The position numbers and the translations under genes were made by a program. The notes under the pieces are model-generated. The model saw only the letters and a program-made list of their open reading frames with translations. It searched no databases and was not told the origin of the DNA. A stretch of DNA of 39,689 nt from Bacteroidales bacterium UBA3724 (GTDB taxonomy: Bacteria > Bacteroidota > Bacteroidia > Bacteroidales > P3): NCBI GenBank assembly GCA_002371315.1, contig DFHL01000094.1, forward strand, positions 1-39,689, written 5' to 3'. How positions within the stretch are numbered: the first letter of the stretch is position 1; each line of letters opens with the position of its first letter. Shown here piece after piece: positions 16,209 to 24,490 of the stretch.

Positions 16209-16631
16209 TTAAAAGTGCAGAACATAGGGTCCTGTGTTTTCAAGTGCTTGTGTTTCGAGAACTTGCGCCACTTCTTTGGCCATCAGCAGGAAGATGTTAA
16301 GGTCGTGGGCGTCAAGCCACTTGATGGCGTCGATGTCTTCGCGACAGGCCATAGCGAACATCAGGTTGCAGATGTGGGTGGCTTTGCCTATCCACACGCG
16401 TGCCTTGTCCTCGCCGTCGATGGCGTTCGACAGGATGGCAAGCCAGGCGTAATTGTTGGCAAAGAGCCATTTCATCGCTTCGATGTCGCCACGGATTGCA
16501 TTGGAGAAAGCGGCAAGTTCGGGATAGCCGTTGTCCAGCAGCCAGCGGAAGAAGTCTTTCCGTCCGGCGATGCTCTTGGTCAACGCGAGCAGTATCTTTA
16601 CGTCGTATTTCTCCAATCCCGCCTGTTTCAT
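16209..16631 (-). CDS. Helical-repeat protein coupled to pheT, function unknown
   Basis: The 140-residue protein is not assigned to a functional family. It consists of ankyrin-like or other two-helix repeats: RKDFFRWLLDNGYPELAAFS, DIEAMKWLFANNYAWLAILS and DIDAIKWLDAHDLNIFLLM are versions of one unit with W(L/F) and an alpha-helical pattern. The ATG overlaps the pheT stop as ATGA, so it should be translated with pheT. No signal peptide or membrane segment is seen, so it is cytoplasmic. A partner-binding role is possible but unproven. Confidence 0.75.
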   Translation of the reverse strand: MKQAGLEKYDVKILLALTKSIAGRKDFFRWLLDNGYPELAAFSNAIRGDIEAMKWLFANNYAWLAILSNAIDGEDKARVWIGKATHICNLMFAMACREDIDAIKWLDAHDLNIFLLMAKEVAQVLETQALENTGPYVLHF

Positions 16632-19117
16632 TGTCTTATCTTTGCTCCAAGCTGGTTTTCAAGGTTCTTTTGCAGTTTTGCCATTACAGCTTCTATCTGC
16701 TTGTCGTTGAGCGTCTTGTCGGGGTCTTGTAGTATAAAGCTGACGGCATACGACTTGAAGCCTTCGGCAATGCCCTTGCCCTGATAGACGTCGAACAGCG
16801 ACACGCGGCGCAGCAGTTTCTTCTCGGTGGCGTAGGCAACCGCTTCGATCTGGCCGAAAGTGATGTCATTGCCCAGCACCAGGGCCAGGTCGCGACGCAC
16901 TTCGGGGAACTTGGGTATCTCACTGAAGGTTACGTCCTTGGCGGGGAATGTCTTGAGCAGCAGGTCCCAGTTTATGTCGACATAGAAGACGTCCTGCCTG
17001 CAATCCATCTTTTGGAGCGTCTCGCGTGCTATGCGGCCCACGACGGCAAGCTGTTTCTTGTTGTCCTTGAACTGGAAAGCCAGTCCCTCGGACAGGAAAT
17101 GCTCGGTGGCGGGCACAGCATTGAGGCGGCCCATTGGCATACGCAGGCGGTGCAGGATGTTCATCAGGTGCAACTTGGCGTCGAAGAAGTCGACGGCCTT
17201 GCGCTCGCCTCTCCAGCTTTCGCCGCAGGTGGCGCCGGTCATAAAGAGCGTCAGGTGCTGGGTTTCGGTATAGCGTTTGGTGACCGAAATGTCGGCCGTT
17301 GCGTCGCCTTCGACGGCATTCTTGACATAGCTGCGGCCAAATTCGTAGATTTTCTGGTCGAAAATCTTGTGGTTCATATTGTAAACGATGCACTCCAGAC
17401 CGCTGTAGAGCAATGTCTGGCGCATAACGTTCAGCTCTTTCGACAGCGGGTTGAGGATGCACACGCACTGCTCGGCCGGGAAGTCGGCATTGCCGTCATA
17501 GTAGCTGCTCTTGGTCAGCGAGTTGTTCATTATCTCGTTGAAACCGTTGTAGGTCAGGTAGTCGGAGGCGATGTTTTTCAGCTTGTTCGGGTTGGGTTTC
17601 ACGCCAAACGACAGGCAGCTGTTCAACCGCTCGTCAACGTCGATGTTGTTGTAGCCATAGATACGCATAATCTCTTCAACGACATCGCATTCGCGATACA
17701 CGTCGACCTTGCAGGTGGGTATGCGCAGCAGCATTCCGTCGCTGTTTTCCTCGGCAATCTCTATGTCGAGCGACAGGAGCGCCGTGCGGATGATGTCGAC
17801 TGGTATCTCCTTGCCAATCAGGTTGGCAACGCGTTTGAAGTCGATGCGCACTTCGGCCTTGGCGATGGGTTCGGGATAGATGTCGACAATGTCGCCGCAT
17901 ATCTCGCCGCCGGCAAGCTGCTGTATCAGGCTGGCAGCACGGCGCAGGGCCCAAAGCGTGATGTTGGGGTCGCAGCCGCGCTCGTAGCGGAACGAGGCGT
18001 CGGTCTTCAGCGTATGGCGCTTCGAGGTCTTGCGTATGCTCACGGGATTGAAGTAGGCACTCTCGATGAAAAGATTGGTCGTTTCCATCGTCACGCCCGA
18101 TTTCTGGCCACCGAAGACGCCGGCGATGCACATACCTTCCTTCTCGTTGCAAATCATCAGGTCGCGACGGTCCAGCTTGCGCTCAACGCCGTCGAGGGTA
18201 ACAAAGGGGGTATCCTGCTCCAGGCATTTCACCACAACGTGGCCGCCGTCGATTTTGTCGGCGTCGAAAGCGTGCAGCGGCTGACCCACTTCCATCAGGA
18301 TAAAGTTGGTGATGTCGACGATGTTGTTGATGGGGCGCAGGCCAACGGTGCGGAGCTTGTCCTTGAGCCAGTCGGGCGACTCCTGCACCTTCACGTTGCG
18401 GATGGTAAGGCCGCTGTATCGCGGACAGAGCTTGGGCTCCTCGACGGTGACACGGATGGCGTTGGCGGCGGCGTTCTGGTTGACAGTCAGCGAAGTGTTC
18501 ACTTCGGGCCAGAGTATTTTCTTGTTCTCGCCGTTGCGCGTGTTCAGCACGGCCACCACATCACGCGCCACACCGATGTGCGATGTCGCGTCGGAACGGT
18601 TGGCGGTTATGGCCACCTCGAGCGTATAGTCGTCTTTCACATTGAAATACTCCCTGGCGGGCATTCCCACGGGGGCATCGTCGGGCAGCACCATTATGCC
18701 GTCGTGACTGCTGCCAAGCTGCAGCTCGTCCTCGGCGCACAGCATTCCCTCGCTTACGGCACCCCTAAGCTTTCCTTTCTTGATTTCATAGAACTCAGTG
18801 TCCGAAGTCCAAATCTTGGTGCCTATCTGGGCACATACAACCTTCTGTCCTGCAGCCACATTCGGCGCTCCGCACACAATATGCAGCGGCTCGGCGGCTC
18901 CCACATCGACGGTGGTAAGATGCAGGTGGTCCGAGTCGGGATGCGGCTCGCAGGTCAGCACCTGGGCGATGACCACGTGTTCCAAGCCACCTTTGATTGT
19001 CTCGACTTTCTCGACACCCTCGATCTCAAGTCCAGAAAAAGTCAGCAAATCATCGAGCTCTTCGGGACTCAAATCGGTTTTAACATAATCTTTCAGCCAG
19101 TTATACGAAATCTTCAT
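16628..19117 (-). CDS. pheT: Phenylalanine-tRNA ligase beta subunit
   Basis: The 829-residue protein has the full domain order. An N-terminal tRNA-binding (EMAP-like) domain has VVIAQVLTCEPHPDSDHLHL. Then come the B3/B4 editing domain with RYSGLTIRNV and the B5 domain. The catalytic-like core has NNSLTKSSYY and LNPLSKELNVMRQTLL, and the C-terminal anticodon-binding domain has FPEVRRDLALVLGNDITF. It pairs with PheS (encoded elsewhere) in an alpha2beta2 enzyme that charges tRNA-Phe. Length is normal. The gene overlaps the 140-residue protein downstream and follows a small lipoprotein gene by 67 bases. Confidence 0.98.
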   Translation of the reverse strand: MKISYNWLKDYVKTDLSPEELDDLLTFSGLEIEGVEKVETIKGGLEHVVIAQVLTCEPHPDSDHLHLTTVDVGAAEPLHIVCGAPNVAAGQKVVCAQIGTKIWTSDTEFYEIKKGKLRGAVSEGMLCAEDELQLGSSHDGIMVLPDDAPVGMPAREYFNVKDDYTLEVAITANRSDATSHIGVARDVVAVLNTRNGENKKILWPEVNTSLTVNQNAAANAIRVTVEEPKLCPRYSGLTIRNVKVQESPDWLKDKLRTVGLRPINNIVDITNFILMEVGQPLHAFDADKIDGGHVVVKCLEQDTPFVTLDGVERKLDRRDLMICNEKEGMCIAGVFGGQKSGVTMETTNLFIESAYFNPVSIRKTSKRHTLKTDASFRYERGCDPNITLWALRRAASLIQQLAGGEICGDIVDIYPEPIAKAEVRIDFKRVANLIGKEIPVDIIRTALLSLDIEIAEENSDGMLLRIPTCKVDVYRECDVVEEIMRIYGYNNIDVDERLNSCLSFGVKPNPNKLKNIASDYLTYNGFNEIMNNSLTKSSYYDGNADFPAEQCVCILNPLSKELNVMRQTLLYSGLECIVYNMNHKIFDQKIYEFGRSYVKNAVEGDATADISVTKRYTETQHLTLFMTGATCGESWRGERKAVDFFDAKLHLMNILHRLRMPMGRLNAVPATEHFLSEGLAFQFKDNKKQLAVVGRIARETLQKMDCRQDVFYVDINWDLLLKTFPAKDVTFSEIPKFPEVRRDLALVLGNDITFGQIEAVAYATEKKLLRRVSLFDVYQGKGIAEGFKSYAVSFILQDPDKTLNDKQIEAVMAKLQKNLENQLGAKIRQ

Positions 19118-19184
19118 TTATCGTAGTGTTTTAAAGTGTTATTTTATAATCAATATTTCTTGATGGTCTTAAACCTGTCGGATA

Positions 19185-19661
19185 CTATTTTTCCGTAATA
19201 TTTTCCACGCTTCTAACGCCTCGTGCGCGGTAGAACGGCGATGCGTTGGTGCTGAAATAGCACCTAATCCCGTCGGGACCGCAGGCGTAGGTGTGCGATT
19301 TTGAGCACGGTGTTGCCGTCCAGTAGAACGTGTGGCCGCTCAAAACGGCGGGCAGTTTCTTGTGTTCGAGCGTCTTGTTTATCAGCGCCCGGTATTTTTT
19401 CACCTTGCCCATTTCGTCCTTTGTCGGCAGCCGCCACGAGCCGTCGCCGAGTTGGGCAGCCCATTTCGACGCCGAGTCGGCATCGATGTCCTGCACCTCT
19501 TCGAGCGACATCAGCAGCTTCGCGTTGCCGTCGGCGTCGACATCAACCACAATGCCGCTTATGCCACCGCTCTTGTAGTAGTCGCCGGGCTCGTAGCCTT
19601 GGCGGCAGCCCACAGCAGTCAGTAGCAGTAGCAAAAGGCAAATATTACAGATTTTCTTCAT
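19185..19661 (-). CDS. Small lipoprotein with a DUF1566/Lcl-like domain
   Basis: The 158-residue protein has a lipoprotein signal with a run of leucines ending LLLTAVGC (Cys19). WRLPTKDEMGKV followed by HTFYWTATPCSKSHTYACG and a C-terminal YRARGVRSVE are the signature of the DUF1566 or Lcl C-terminal fold found in bacterial surface proteins. Residues 31-60 (GISGIVVDVDADGNAKLLMS) look like a separate short beta segment. The function is unknown. Its start overlaps the end of the glycosyltransferase gene by 17 bases, so it belongs to the glnS-GT39 unit. Confidence 0.8.
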   Translation of the reverse strand: MKKICNICLLLLLLTAVGCRQGYEPGDYYKSGGISGIVVDVDADGNAKLLMSLEEVQDIDADSASKWAAQLGDGSWRLPTKDEMGKVKKYRALINKTLEHKKLPAVLSGHTFYWTATPCSKSHTYACGPDGIRCYFSTNASPFYRARGVRSVENITEK

Positions 19662-21222
19662 TTTCGATGGTATTATACATTATTGTATCGCTGCTGGCAG
19701 CGGTGTCTGGTTCGGGCAGTACGGTGCCCTTCTCATAGAGGATGTACGTCCGCGTAGGCAGGTCGGTCCTCACAAACTGGACGCTGTCGCCGCAGCCGTC
19801 GGCCAGGCTGTACATCGTCAGCAAATGCCTGTGGCTGCAGGACGAGTCGAAAGTAATCTTCTTGTAGCGATAGAAATACTCTGCCACCTCCGACGACTGC
19901 AGCACCTCGTTGCTGGCCGAAAGCACTTCGCCCTCGTTCAGGCAAGGCAGAATCAACTTCATATCTTCCAGCAATTCATCGTTCGAGTTGACCTTGTGGA
20001 TGCTGTTGAGGTTCAGCAGCAGTCCCGAGCCGAAAATCAAAACGGCCAGTCCCGCAAGCACGCGCTCGGCGGTCTTGTTCATCCGCTCAAGCCAGTCTTC
20101 CAGCAGGTCGTAGAGCAGGCAGGCCATAGCGATGGCAAAGAACGGCAGCGTGGGGACGATATAGAACTCCTGCTGCTTCAGGCCCAGCATAATGGGTATG
20201 ACGCCCGAAAGGCCCAAAGCCAGGAAAAACCAGCCCGTCTTCGAGCGTTCCACCTGCGTCGCCGTGAGCTTGTCGCGATGGCGCCAATAGAACATATAGC
20301 GATAGAACGGACGGCTCTTGATGCGGATAAGGCACAGCACCGCCGCAACGGCTATCGGTATGATGCACTGGACAATAAGCACATACAGAATGTAGAAGCG
20401 CGATGCCACCGTCTGCACGTGCAGCACGCCGCCAATCATCTGATGGTGCAGGTAGTTGTACAGGTGGTGGTACACATCGGGCGATATCAGGATGGCCGCA
20501 AACAGCGTCACCATCCAGACAACCAGTATCACGCCGGTAGTGTAGACTGGGAACAGCACACGCTCGCGGCGCACCATAAGCCAGTACAGAATCGGGAAAA
20601 AGACAGGGAACAACCCGGCGAAGCCCTTCACCATAAAGGCCAGCTCCATAGCCAGCGCCGCCAGGACAATCCACGCCGTGCGGCTCAGCCTGTAAGGTCC
20701 CGTCTTCTTGCCCAACGCCAGTCGCGACTGCGCTATGAACGACGCGCGGCCGCCCTTGAGCAGAAACGCCACCGAAAGCAGGATGAACATCGTCATCGTG
20801 CTCTCCAGCAGATTGTTCGTCGCCGACCACGTCACTATCGGAATCGTGATCCAGCACATCAGCGGCAGCCAGCCCGTGCGCTTGTTGTTGCCAATCAGGC
20901 CCCAAATCCATATCATCAGCGCCGCCAGGATGAAATAGGTCATCACCGAATATACCTTCTCGGCCATAAACGAATCGTTGCCGAACAGGTGATACCACTG
21001 GCTCTCAATCCAGTAGCCCAGCGGCAGATAGTTCATTCGGTCCGGATTGCCGGGCGACGACATCGAGGGCAGCCAGAAATCCTCAAAGCCTTCGGCCATA
21101 CGCTGCGACACGACGGCATTGTCCATACCCACACGCGACAGGCCCTCCGACAGGAAACTGCCCGAAATGAAGAGCAGGAATGCCCCAATGACGATGAAAT
21201 ATAGCGAAGTCTGGCGTTTCAT
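19645..21222 (-). CDS. GT39/ArnT-like membrane glycosyltransferase
   Basis: The 525-residue integral membrane protein has about ten to twelve hydrophobic segments and an early acidic motif, GMDNAVVSQRMAEG, where the family has its catalytic Asp. YLPLGYWIESQWYHLFGND resembles the PPL-(W)-FG segment of Pmt/ArnT enzymes. These transfer a sugar from a polyprenyl-phosphate donor to protein or lipid A outside the inner membrane. A C-terminal soluble tail of about 110 residues (LNSIHKVNSNDELLEDMKL) follows. Substrate unknown. It starts one base after the glnS stop, a strongly packed arrangement that suggests shared transcription, not shared function. Confidence 0.82.
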   Translation of the reverse strand: MKRQTSLYFIVIGAFLLFISGSFLSEGLSRVGMDNAVVSQRMAEGFEDFWLPSMSSPGNPDRMNYLPLGYWIESQWYHLFGNDSFMAEKVYSVMTYFILAALMIWIWGLIGNNKRTGWLPLMCWITIPIVTWSATNNLLESTMTMFILLSVAFLLKGGRASFIAQSRLALGKKTGPYRLSRTAWIVLAALAMELAFMVKGFAGLFPVFFPILYWLMVRRERVLFPVYTTGVILVVWMVTLFAAILISPDVYHHLYNYLHHQMIGGVLHVQTVASRFYILYVLIVQCIIPIAVAAVLCLIRIKSRPFYRYMFYWRHRDKLTATQVERSKTGWFFLALGLSGVIPIMLGLKQQEFYIVPTLPFFAIAMACLLYDLLEDWLERMNKTAERVLAGLAVLIFGSGLLLNLNSIHKVNSNDELLEDMKLILPCLNEGEVLSASNEVLQSSEVAEYFYRYKKITFDSSCSHRHLLTMYSLADGCGDSVQFVRTDLPTRTYILYEKGTVLPEPDTAASSDTIMYNTIENEENL

Positions 21223-21223
21223 A

Positions 21224-22918
21224 TTATGCTTTCTTCCACGAATCCTTCAGCGTGCACGAGCGGTTGAAGACCAGATGGCCATCCTTGCAGTCGGGGTCGG
21301 TGCAGAAATAGCCCATACGCTCAAACTGGAAGCGGTGCGGAGCGGCAACGCCGTTTTCGGTCACGGGCTCCTTGACGTCGTCGACGATGCAAGGCTCAAT
21401 CTTGCAGCCCTGCAGCACGTGCAGCGAGTCGGGATTCAGATTGTCGAGGAATGTCTTGCCCTCAGGCACGTCGTCGGGCGACTCGGCGGCAAACAGGCGG
21501 TCCAGCAGGCGCACCTCGGCGTCCACGGCGTGGCGTGCGCTGACCCAGTGGATGGTGCCCTTCACCTTGCGCCCGTCGGGAGCGTCGCCGCCGCGCGTGG
21601 CGGGGTCGTAGGTGCAGTGGATGCAGGTGATGTTGCCGTCGGCATCCTTCTCCACGCTCTGGCAGGTGACGAAATAGGCATAGCGCAGGCGCACCTCCGT
21701 GCCCGGCGAAAGGCGGAAATACTTCTTCGGAGGATTCTCCATAAAATCCTCACGCTCAATATACAGTTCCTTGCAGAAAGGCACCTGGCGCGTGCCGTCG
21801 GCCTCGTTTTCGGGATTGTTGATGGCCGTAAGCATCTCCTCCTGCCCGTCGGGATAATTGTCGATAACCAGCTTCACAGGGTCCAACACGGCCATACGTC
21901 TCTGCGCCACCTTGTTGAGGTGCTCGCGCAGCGAGAACTCGAGCAGCGAGTAGCTGATGATGTTGTCGCGCTTGGCCACGCCGATGCGCTCGCAGAACGA
22001 GCGGATGCTCTCGGGCGTGTAGCCGCGACGGCGGAAGCCGCAGATGGTCGGCATTCGCGGGTCGTCCCAGCCGCTGACGTAGCCTTCCTTGACCAGCTGC
22101 AGCAGCTTGCGCTTCGACATCACGGTATAATCGATGTTCAGGCGCGCAAACTCATACTGGTGGCTGGGGAAAATGCCCAGCTGCTCGATGAACCAGTCGT
22201 ACAGCGGACGGTGGATGTCGAACTCAAGCGTGCAGATGCTGTGCGTGATGTTCTCGATTGAGTCGCTCTGGCCGTGGGCATAGTCGTACATCGGGTAGAT
22301 GCACCACTTGTCGCCCGTGCGGTGATGGTGCGCGTGCAGTATGCGGTACATTATAGGGTCGCGGAACATCATATTCGGATGGGCCATATCGATCTTGGCG
22401 CGCAGCACCTTGCTGCCGTCCTCAAACTCGCCGGCCCTCATACGGCGAAACAGGTCGAGGTTCTCCTCCACCGTGCGGTCGCGGTAGGGGCTGTTGGTGC
22501 CCGGCGTGGTCACCGTGCCGCGGTTCTGGCGTATCTCCTCCAGCGTCTGGTCGTCGACGTATGCCAAACCCTTCTTGATCAGCACCTCGGCCCACTCGTA
22601 CAGCTGCTCGAAATAGTCGCTTGCATAGTGCACTCCGGCCCATTCGAAGCCGAGCCAGCGGATGTCGTTCTGTATCGAGTCCACATACTCGGTATCCTCC
22701 TTCACGGGGTTGGTGTCGTCAAAGCGCAGGTTGGTCTTGCCGCCGTACTTCTTGGCCAGGCCGAAGTTCAGGCATATCGACTTGGCGTGGCCTATGTGCA
22801 GATAGCCGTTCGGCTCGGGGGGAAAACGTGTCAAGATTGATTTGTAAGTGCCCTCGTTGAGGCCTTTTTCAATGATTTCCTCAAGGAAATTCAGCTGTTT
22901 TTCGTTGGTTTCTTCCAT
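21224..22918 (-). CDS. glnS: Glutamine-tRNA ligase
   Basis: The 564-residue class I enzyme charges tRNA-Gln directly. The HIGH signature is residues 41-44 in PPEPNGYLHIGHAKSICLNF, and the KMSKS-type loop is YTVMSKRKLLQLV. The two C-terminal beta-barrels that read the anticodon are present (FRLSPGTEVRLRYAYFVTC and FERMGYFCTDPD). Length is normal for a bacterial GlnRS. It is the first gene of the glnS-GT39-lipoprotein-pheT unit and has a good promoter at 23007-23036, giving a leader of about 80 bases. Direct charging implies the cell need not rely only on the GatCAB route for Gln-tRNA. Confidence 0.98.
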   Translation of the reverse strand: MEETNEKQLNFLEEIIEKGLNEGTYKSILTRFPPEPNGYLHIGHAKSICLNFGLAKKYGGKTNLRFDDTNPVKEDTEYVDSIQNDIRWLGFEWAGVHYASDYFEQLYEWAEVLIKKGLAYVDDQTLEEIRQNRGTVTTPGTNSPYRDRTVEENLDLFRRMRAGEFEDGSKVLRAKIDMAHPNMMFRDPIMYRILHAHHHRTGDKWCIYPMYDYAHGQSDSIENITHSICTLEFDIHRPLYDWFIEQLGIFPSHQYEFARLNIDYTVMSKRKLLQLVKEGYVSGWDDPRMPTICGFRRRGYTPESIRSFCERIGVAKRDNIISYSLLEFSLREHLNKVAQRRMAVLDPVKLVIDNYPDGQEEMLTAINNPENEADGTRQVPFCKELYIEREDFMENPPKKYFRLSPGTEVRLRYAYFVTCQSVEKDADGNITCIHCTYDPATRGGDAPDGRKVKGTIHWVSARHAVDAEVRLLDRLFAAESPDDVPEGKTFLDNLNPDSLHVLQGCKIEPCIVDDVKEPVTENGVAAPHRFQFERMGYFCTDPDCKDGHLVFNRSCTLKDSWKKA

Positions 22919-23006
22919 TTATAAAAACACATAATGACAGATGCGTTTTGTTTAGCATCCTGATTTATAAAACAATAATCTCGCCCCGTATTACTATACG
23001 AGAATA
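22919..23006 (-). other. glnS 5' leader
   Basis: About 80 bases lie between the predicted transcript start and the glnS ATG. The segment is AT-rich, except for the block GGGGCGAGA read on the minus strand. No known riboswitch or T-box pattern was recognised. Confidence 0.5.
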
Positions 23007-23036
23007 CAAAAATACAAAATTTTCGCTATTCTGCAA
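23007..23036 (-). promoter_or_regulatory. Promoter of the glnS operon
   Basis: On the minus strand TATTTTTG (23007-23014) fits TAnnTTTG and TTG (23034-23036) lies 19 bases upstream, the same geometry as the gcvP and R-M promoters. Confidence 0.82.
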
Positions 23037-23133
23037 AACCTGAAAAAAAATATTTCCTTCTCGGCCCCGATTTCTTCAGCCCGCAACTGCCCCAATCGGC
23101 CTCGCCCCGCCTGCAATTCCCCTCACAAATCCG

Positions 23134-23189
23134 ATGCCGTCACCCTCGCCAAAGAGGCATTTTCCGTCCCGAATCCGTAGCCGTCAGCC
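23134..23189 (+). repeat. 56-base direct repeat, unit 1
   Basis: The unit starts ATGCCGTCACCCTCGCCAAA and ends with CCGTAGCCGTCAGCC. A second unit follows at 23222-23277, offset 88 bases, with about six substitutions. Both lie in GC-rich DNA upstream of glnS with no credible reading frame. Confidence 0.85.
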
Positions 23190-23221
23190 ACACCGCAAAA
23201 GCAAGTTCCTGCCCTGTTTCA

Positions 23222-23277
23222 ATGCTATCACCCTCGCCGAAGAGGCTTTTTCCGTCCCGAATCCGTCGCCGTCAGCC
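23222..23277 (+). repeat. 56-base direct repeat, unit 2
   Basis: This is the second unit of the pair at 23134-23189, starting ATGCTATCACCCTCGCCGAA. The repeats would be read in two different frames, which speaks against a coding origin. Confidence 0.85.
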
Positions 23278-23469
23278 CCTTGTGGACGGCAATCACCCCT
23301 ACCCTTCGCGCCGCCCTCCATCCCCCTCAGCCCACCCCATCCCCAAATTCCGTCCCAGCCAAAGCCAAACTAAAATCGATTTAACATTTAAATGTTAAAA
23401 TTTTTGCTATGATTTAACTTAACAAACGTTAAAATCAGGCCAATTTTTGCAAAATCATAAAACACTGAT
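23278..23469. other. Non-coding stretch with 20-base palindrome
   Basis: A pyrimidine-rich part (to about 23370) is followed by AT-rich DNA. A perfect 20-base palindrome, TTTAACATTTAAATGTTAAA, covers 23380-23399. No gene is supported. Confidence 0.7.
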
Positions 23470-23549
23470 TTCCAAGCATCAAATACCTACCAAAGTTCAC
23501 CCAAACTTCTACCAAATTTTTACCAAAAATCACGCCAGTGGGCTTTGAT
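23470..23549 (+). repeat. Dispersed intergenic repeat, copy C
   Basis: Ungapped partner of copy B, with TACCAAAGTTCACCCAAA at 23488-23505 and CCAGTGGGCTTTGAT at its end. A TTAAATGTTAA-type stretch follows at 23559-23583. It is about 240 bases upstream of the lipoprotein gene at 23793. Confidence 0.85.
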
Positions 23550-23748
23550 AGGCAATTGTTAAATTTAACTTAAATGTTAAACACTCGGCAGCCCTTGTCT
23601 GCGCCATTGCCGTTCGACGGGCGAAATTGGAAATCTTTTACCATAAACGATTGATATGCAGACGCATCTCCCACTGCGCATATCGGCATCCGTCGCGTAT
23701 GCGAACCATTATTTTTAATAAGTCTGCGTCGCAATCGGAAATTTTATG

Positions 23749-23756
23749 TAAATTTG
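23749..23756 (+). promoter_or_regulatory. Possible -7 box for the WHy-like lipoprotein gene
   Basis: TAAATTTG fits the TAnnTTTG consensus 36 bases before the ATG. No TTG stands at the expected distance, so this is supported by one element only. Confidence 0.5.
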
Positions 23757-23792
23757 CAAATCGTAACTTGAAATCAAAAACACCACAACATT

Positions 23793-24401
23793 ATGAAAAA
23801 AAGATTTTTACGCATTTTTGCCATCGTCGGCGTCTGCACCACCCTGTCGGCCTGCAGCGTCCTCAGCTCTTTGGCCGACCAGGCTGTCGGTCTGGCCAAT
23901 CTGGCCAACTGTGAGTACAACCTCAAGAATGTCAGCAACCTGACCGTTGCCGGCGTCAACGTCAAGAACCTCACCAACGGCAACATCACCGCCGGCGACG
24001 TGCTGAAACTCACCACCGCACTGGTCAGCAAGGCCGTGCCTATGGCTATGAATGTCAACATCGACATCAAGAACCCCACCACCACCAACGCCGCCCTGAC
24101 GGCAATGGACTGGATTCTCGACATCGACGGCAGCCAGTTTGCACAGGGCAACAGCTCGAAGGGTGTCACCGTCACCAAACAGGCCACGACGACCGTGCCG
24201 CTGGGTGTCAACACCGACCTCTACAGTATGTTCAGCAAGGACGGCATCAACTCGCTGAAAAACTTCGTCAGCAGCTTCAAGAACGACGGCACCTCGTCGA
24301 AGGTGGGCCTGCGCATCAAGCCCCTGCTTTCGGTTGGCACCTACACCGTTCCGATGCCCAACTACATCAAAGTCGAGAAAAAGACCGGCTCGCAAGGATG
24401 A
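23793..24401 (+). CDS. Lipoprotein with a WHy/LEA type 2-like domain
   Basis: The 202-residue protein has a lipoprotein signal ending TTLSAC (Cys21). The mature part alternates beta strands with asparagine-rich turns. NVNIDIKNPTTTNAALTAMD followed by WILDIDGSQFAQGN matches the core of LEA type 2/WHy domains, where a strand with xNPN-like turns is followed by an aromatic strand. In other bacteria these domains are linked to desiccation and stress protection, which is not shown here. It would be anchored in a membrane leaflet facing the periplasm or cell surface. It converges on the C69 gene across an inverted-repeat terminator. Confidence 0.75.
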   Translation: MKKRFLRIFAIVGVCTTLSACSVLSSLADQAVGLANLANCEYNLKNVSNLTVAGVNVKNLTNGNITAGDVLKLTTALVSKAVPMAMNVNIDIKNPTTTNAALTAMDWILDIDGSQFAQGNSSKGVTVTKQATTTVPLGVNTDLYSMFSKDGINSLKNFVSSFKNDGTSSKVGLRIKPLLSVGTYTVPMPNYIKVEKKTGSQG

Positions 24402-24412
24402 TGAGAACGGAG

Positions 24413-24490
24413 AACTGAAAAGGAAAACGGAGAACTGACACGACTGCCAGTTCTCCGTTTTCAGTTTTACGTTCTTCGTTTTCCGTTCTC
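24413..24490. terminator. Bidirectional terminator with ACGGAGAAC arms
   Basis: AAAACGGAGAACTG (24424-24437) pairs perfectly with CAGTTCTCCGTTTT (24448-24461) around a 10-base loop. An outer pair, GAGAACGG (24413-24420) with CCGTTCTC (24483-24490), encloses it. It separates two convergent genes; its right end touches the last codons of the C69 gene. Confidence 0.8.

Noticed and set aside
17012..19126. Open frame of about 704 codons opposite pheT
   Set aside because: Antisense shadow of pheT with no family signature.
22919..23006. T-box or riboswitch in the glnS leader
   Set aside because: No specifier or antiterminator pattern recognised, and T-boxes are not expected in Bacteroidota.
23134..23373. 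Small proline/serine-rich open frame
   Set aside because: The direct repeats inside it are read in different frames, so the frame is not under protein selection.
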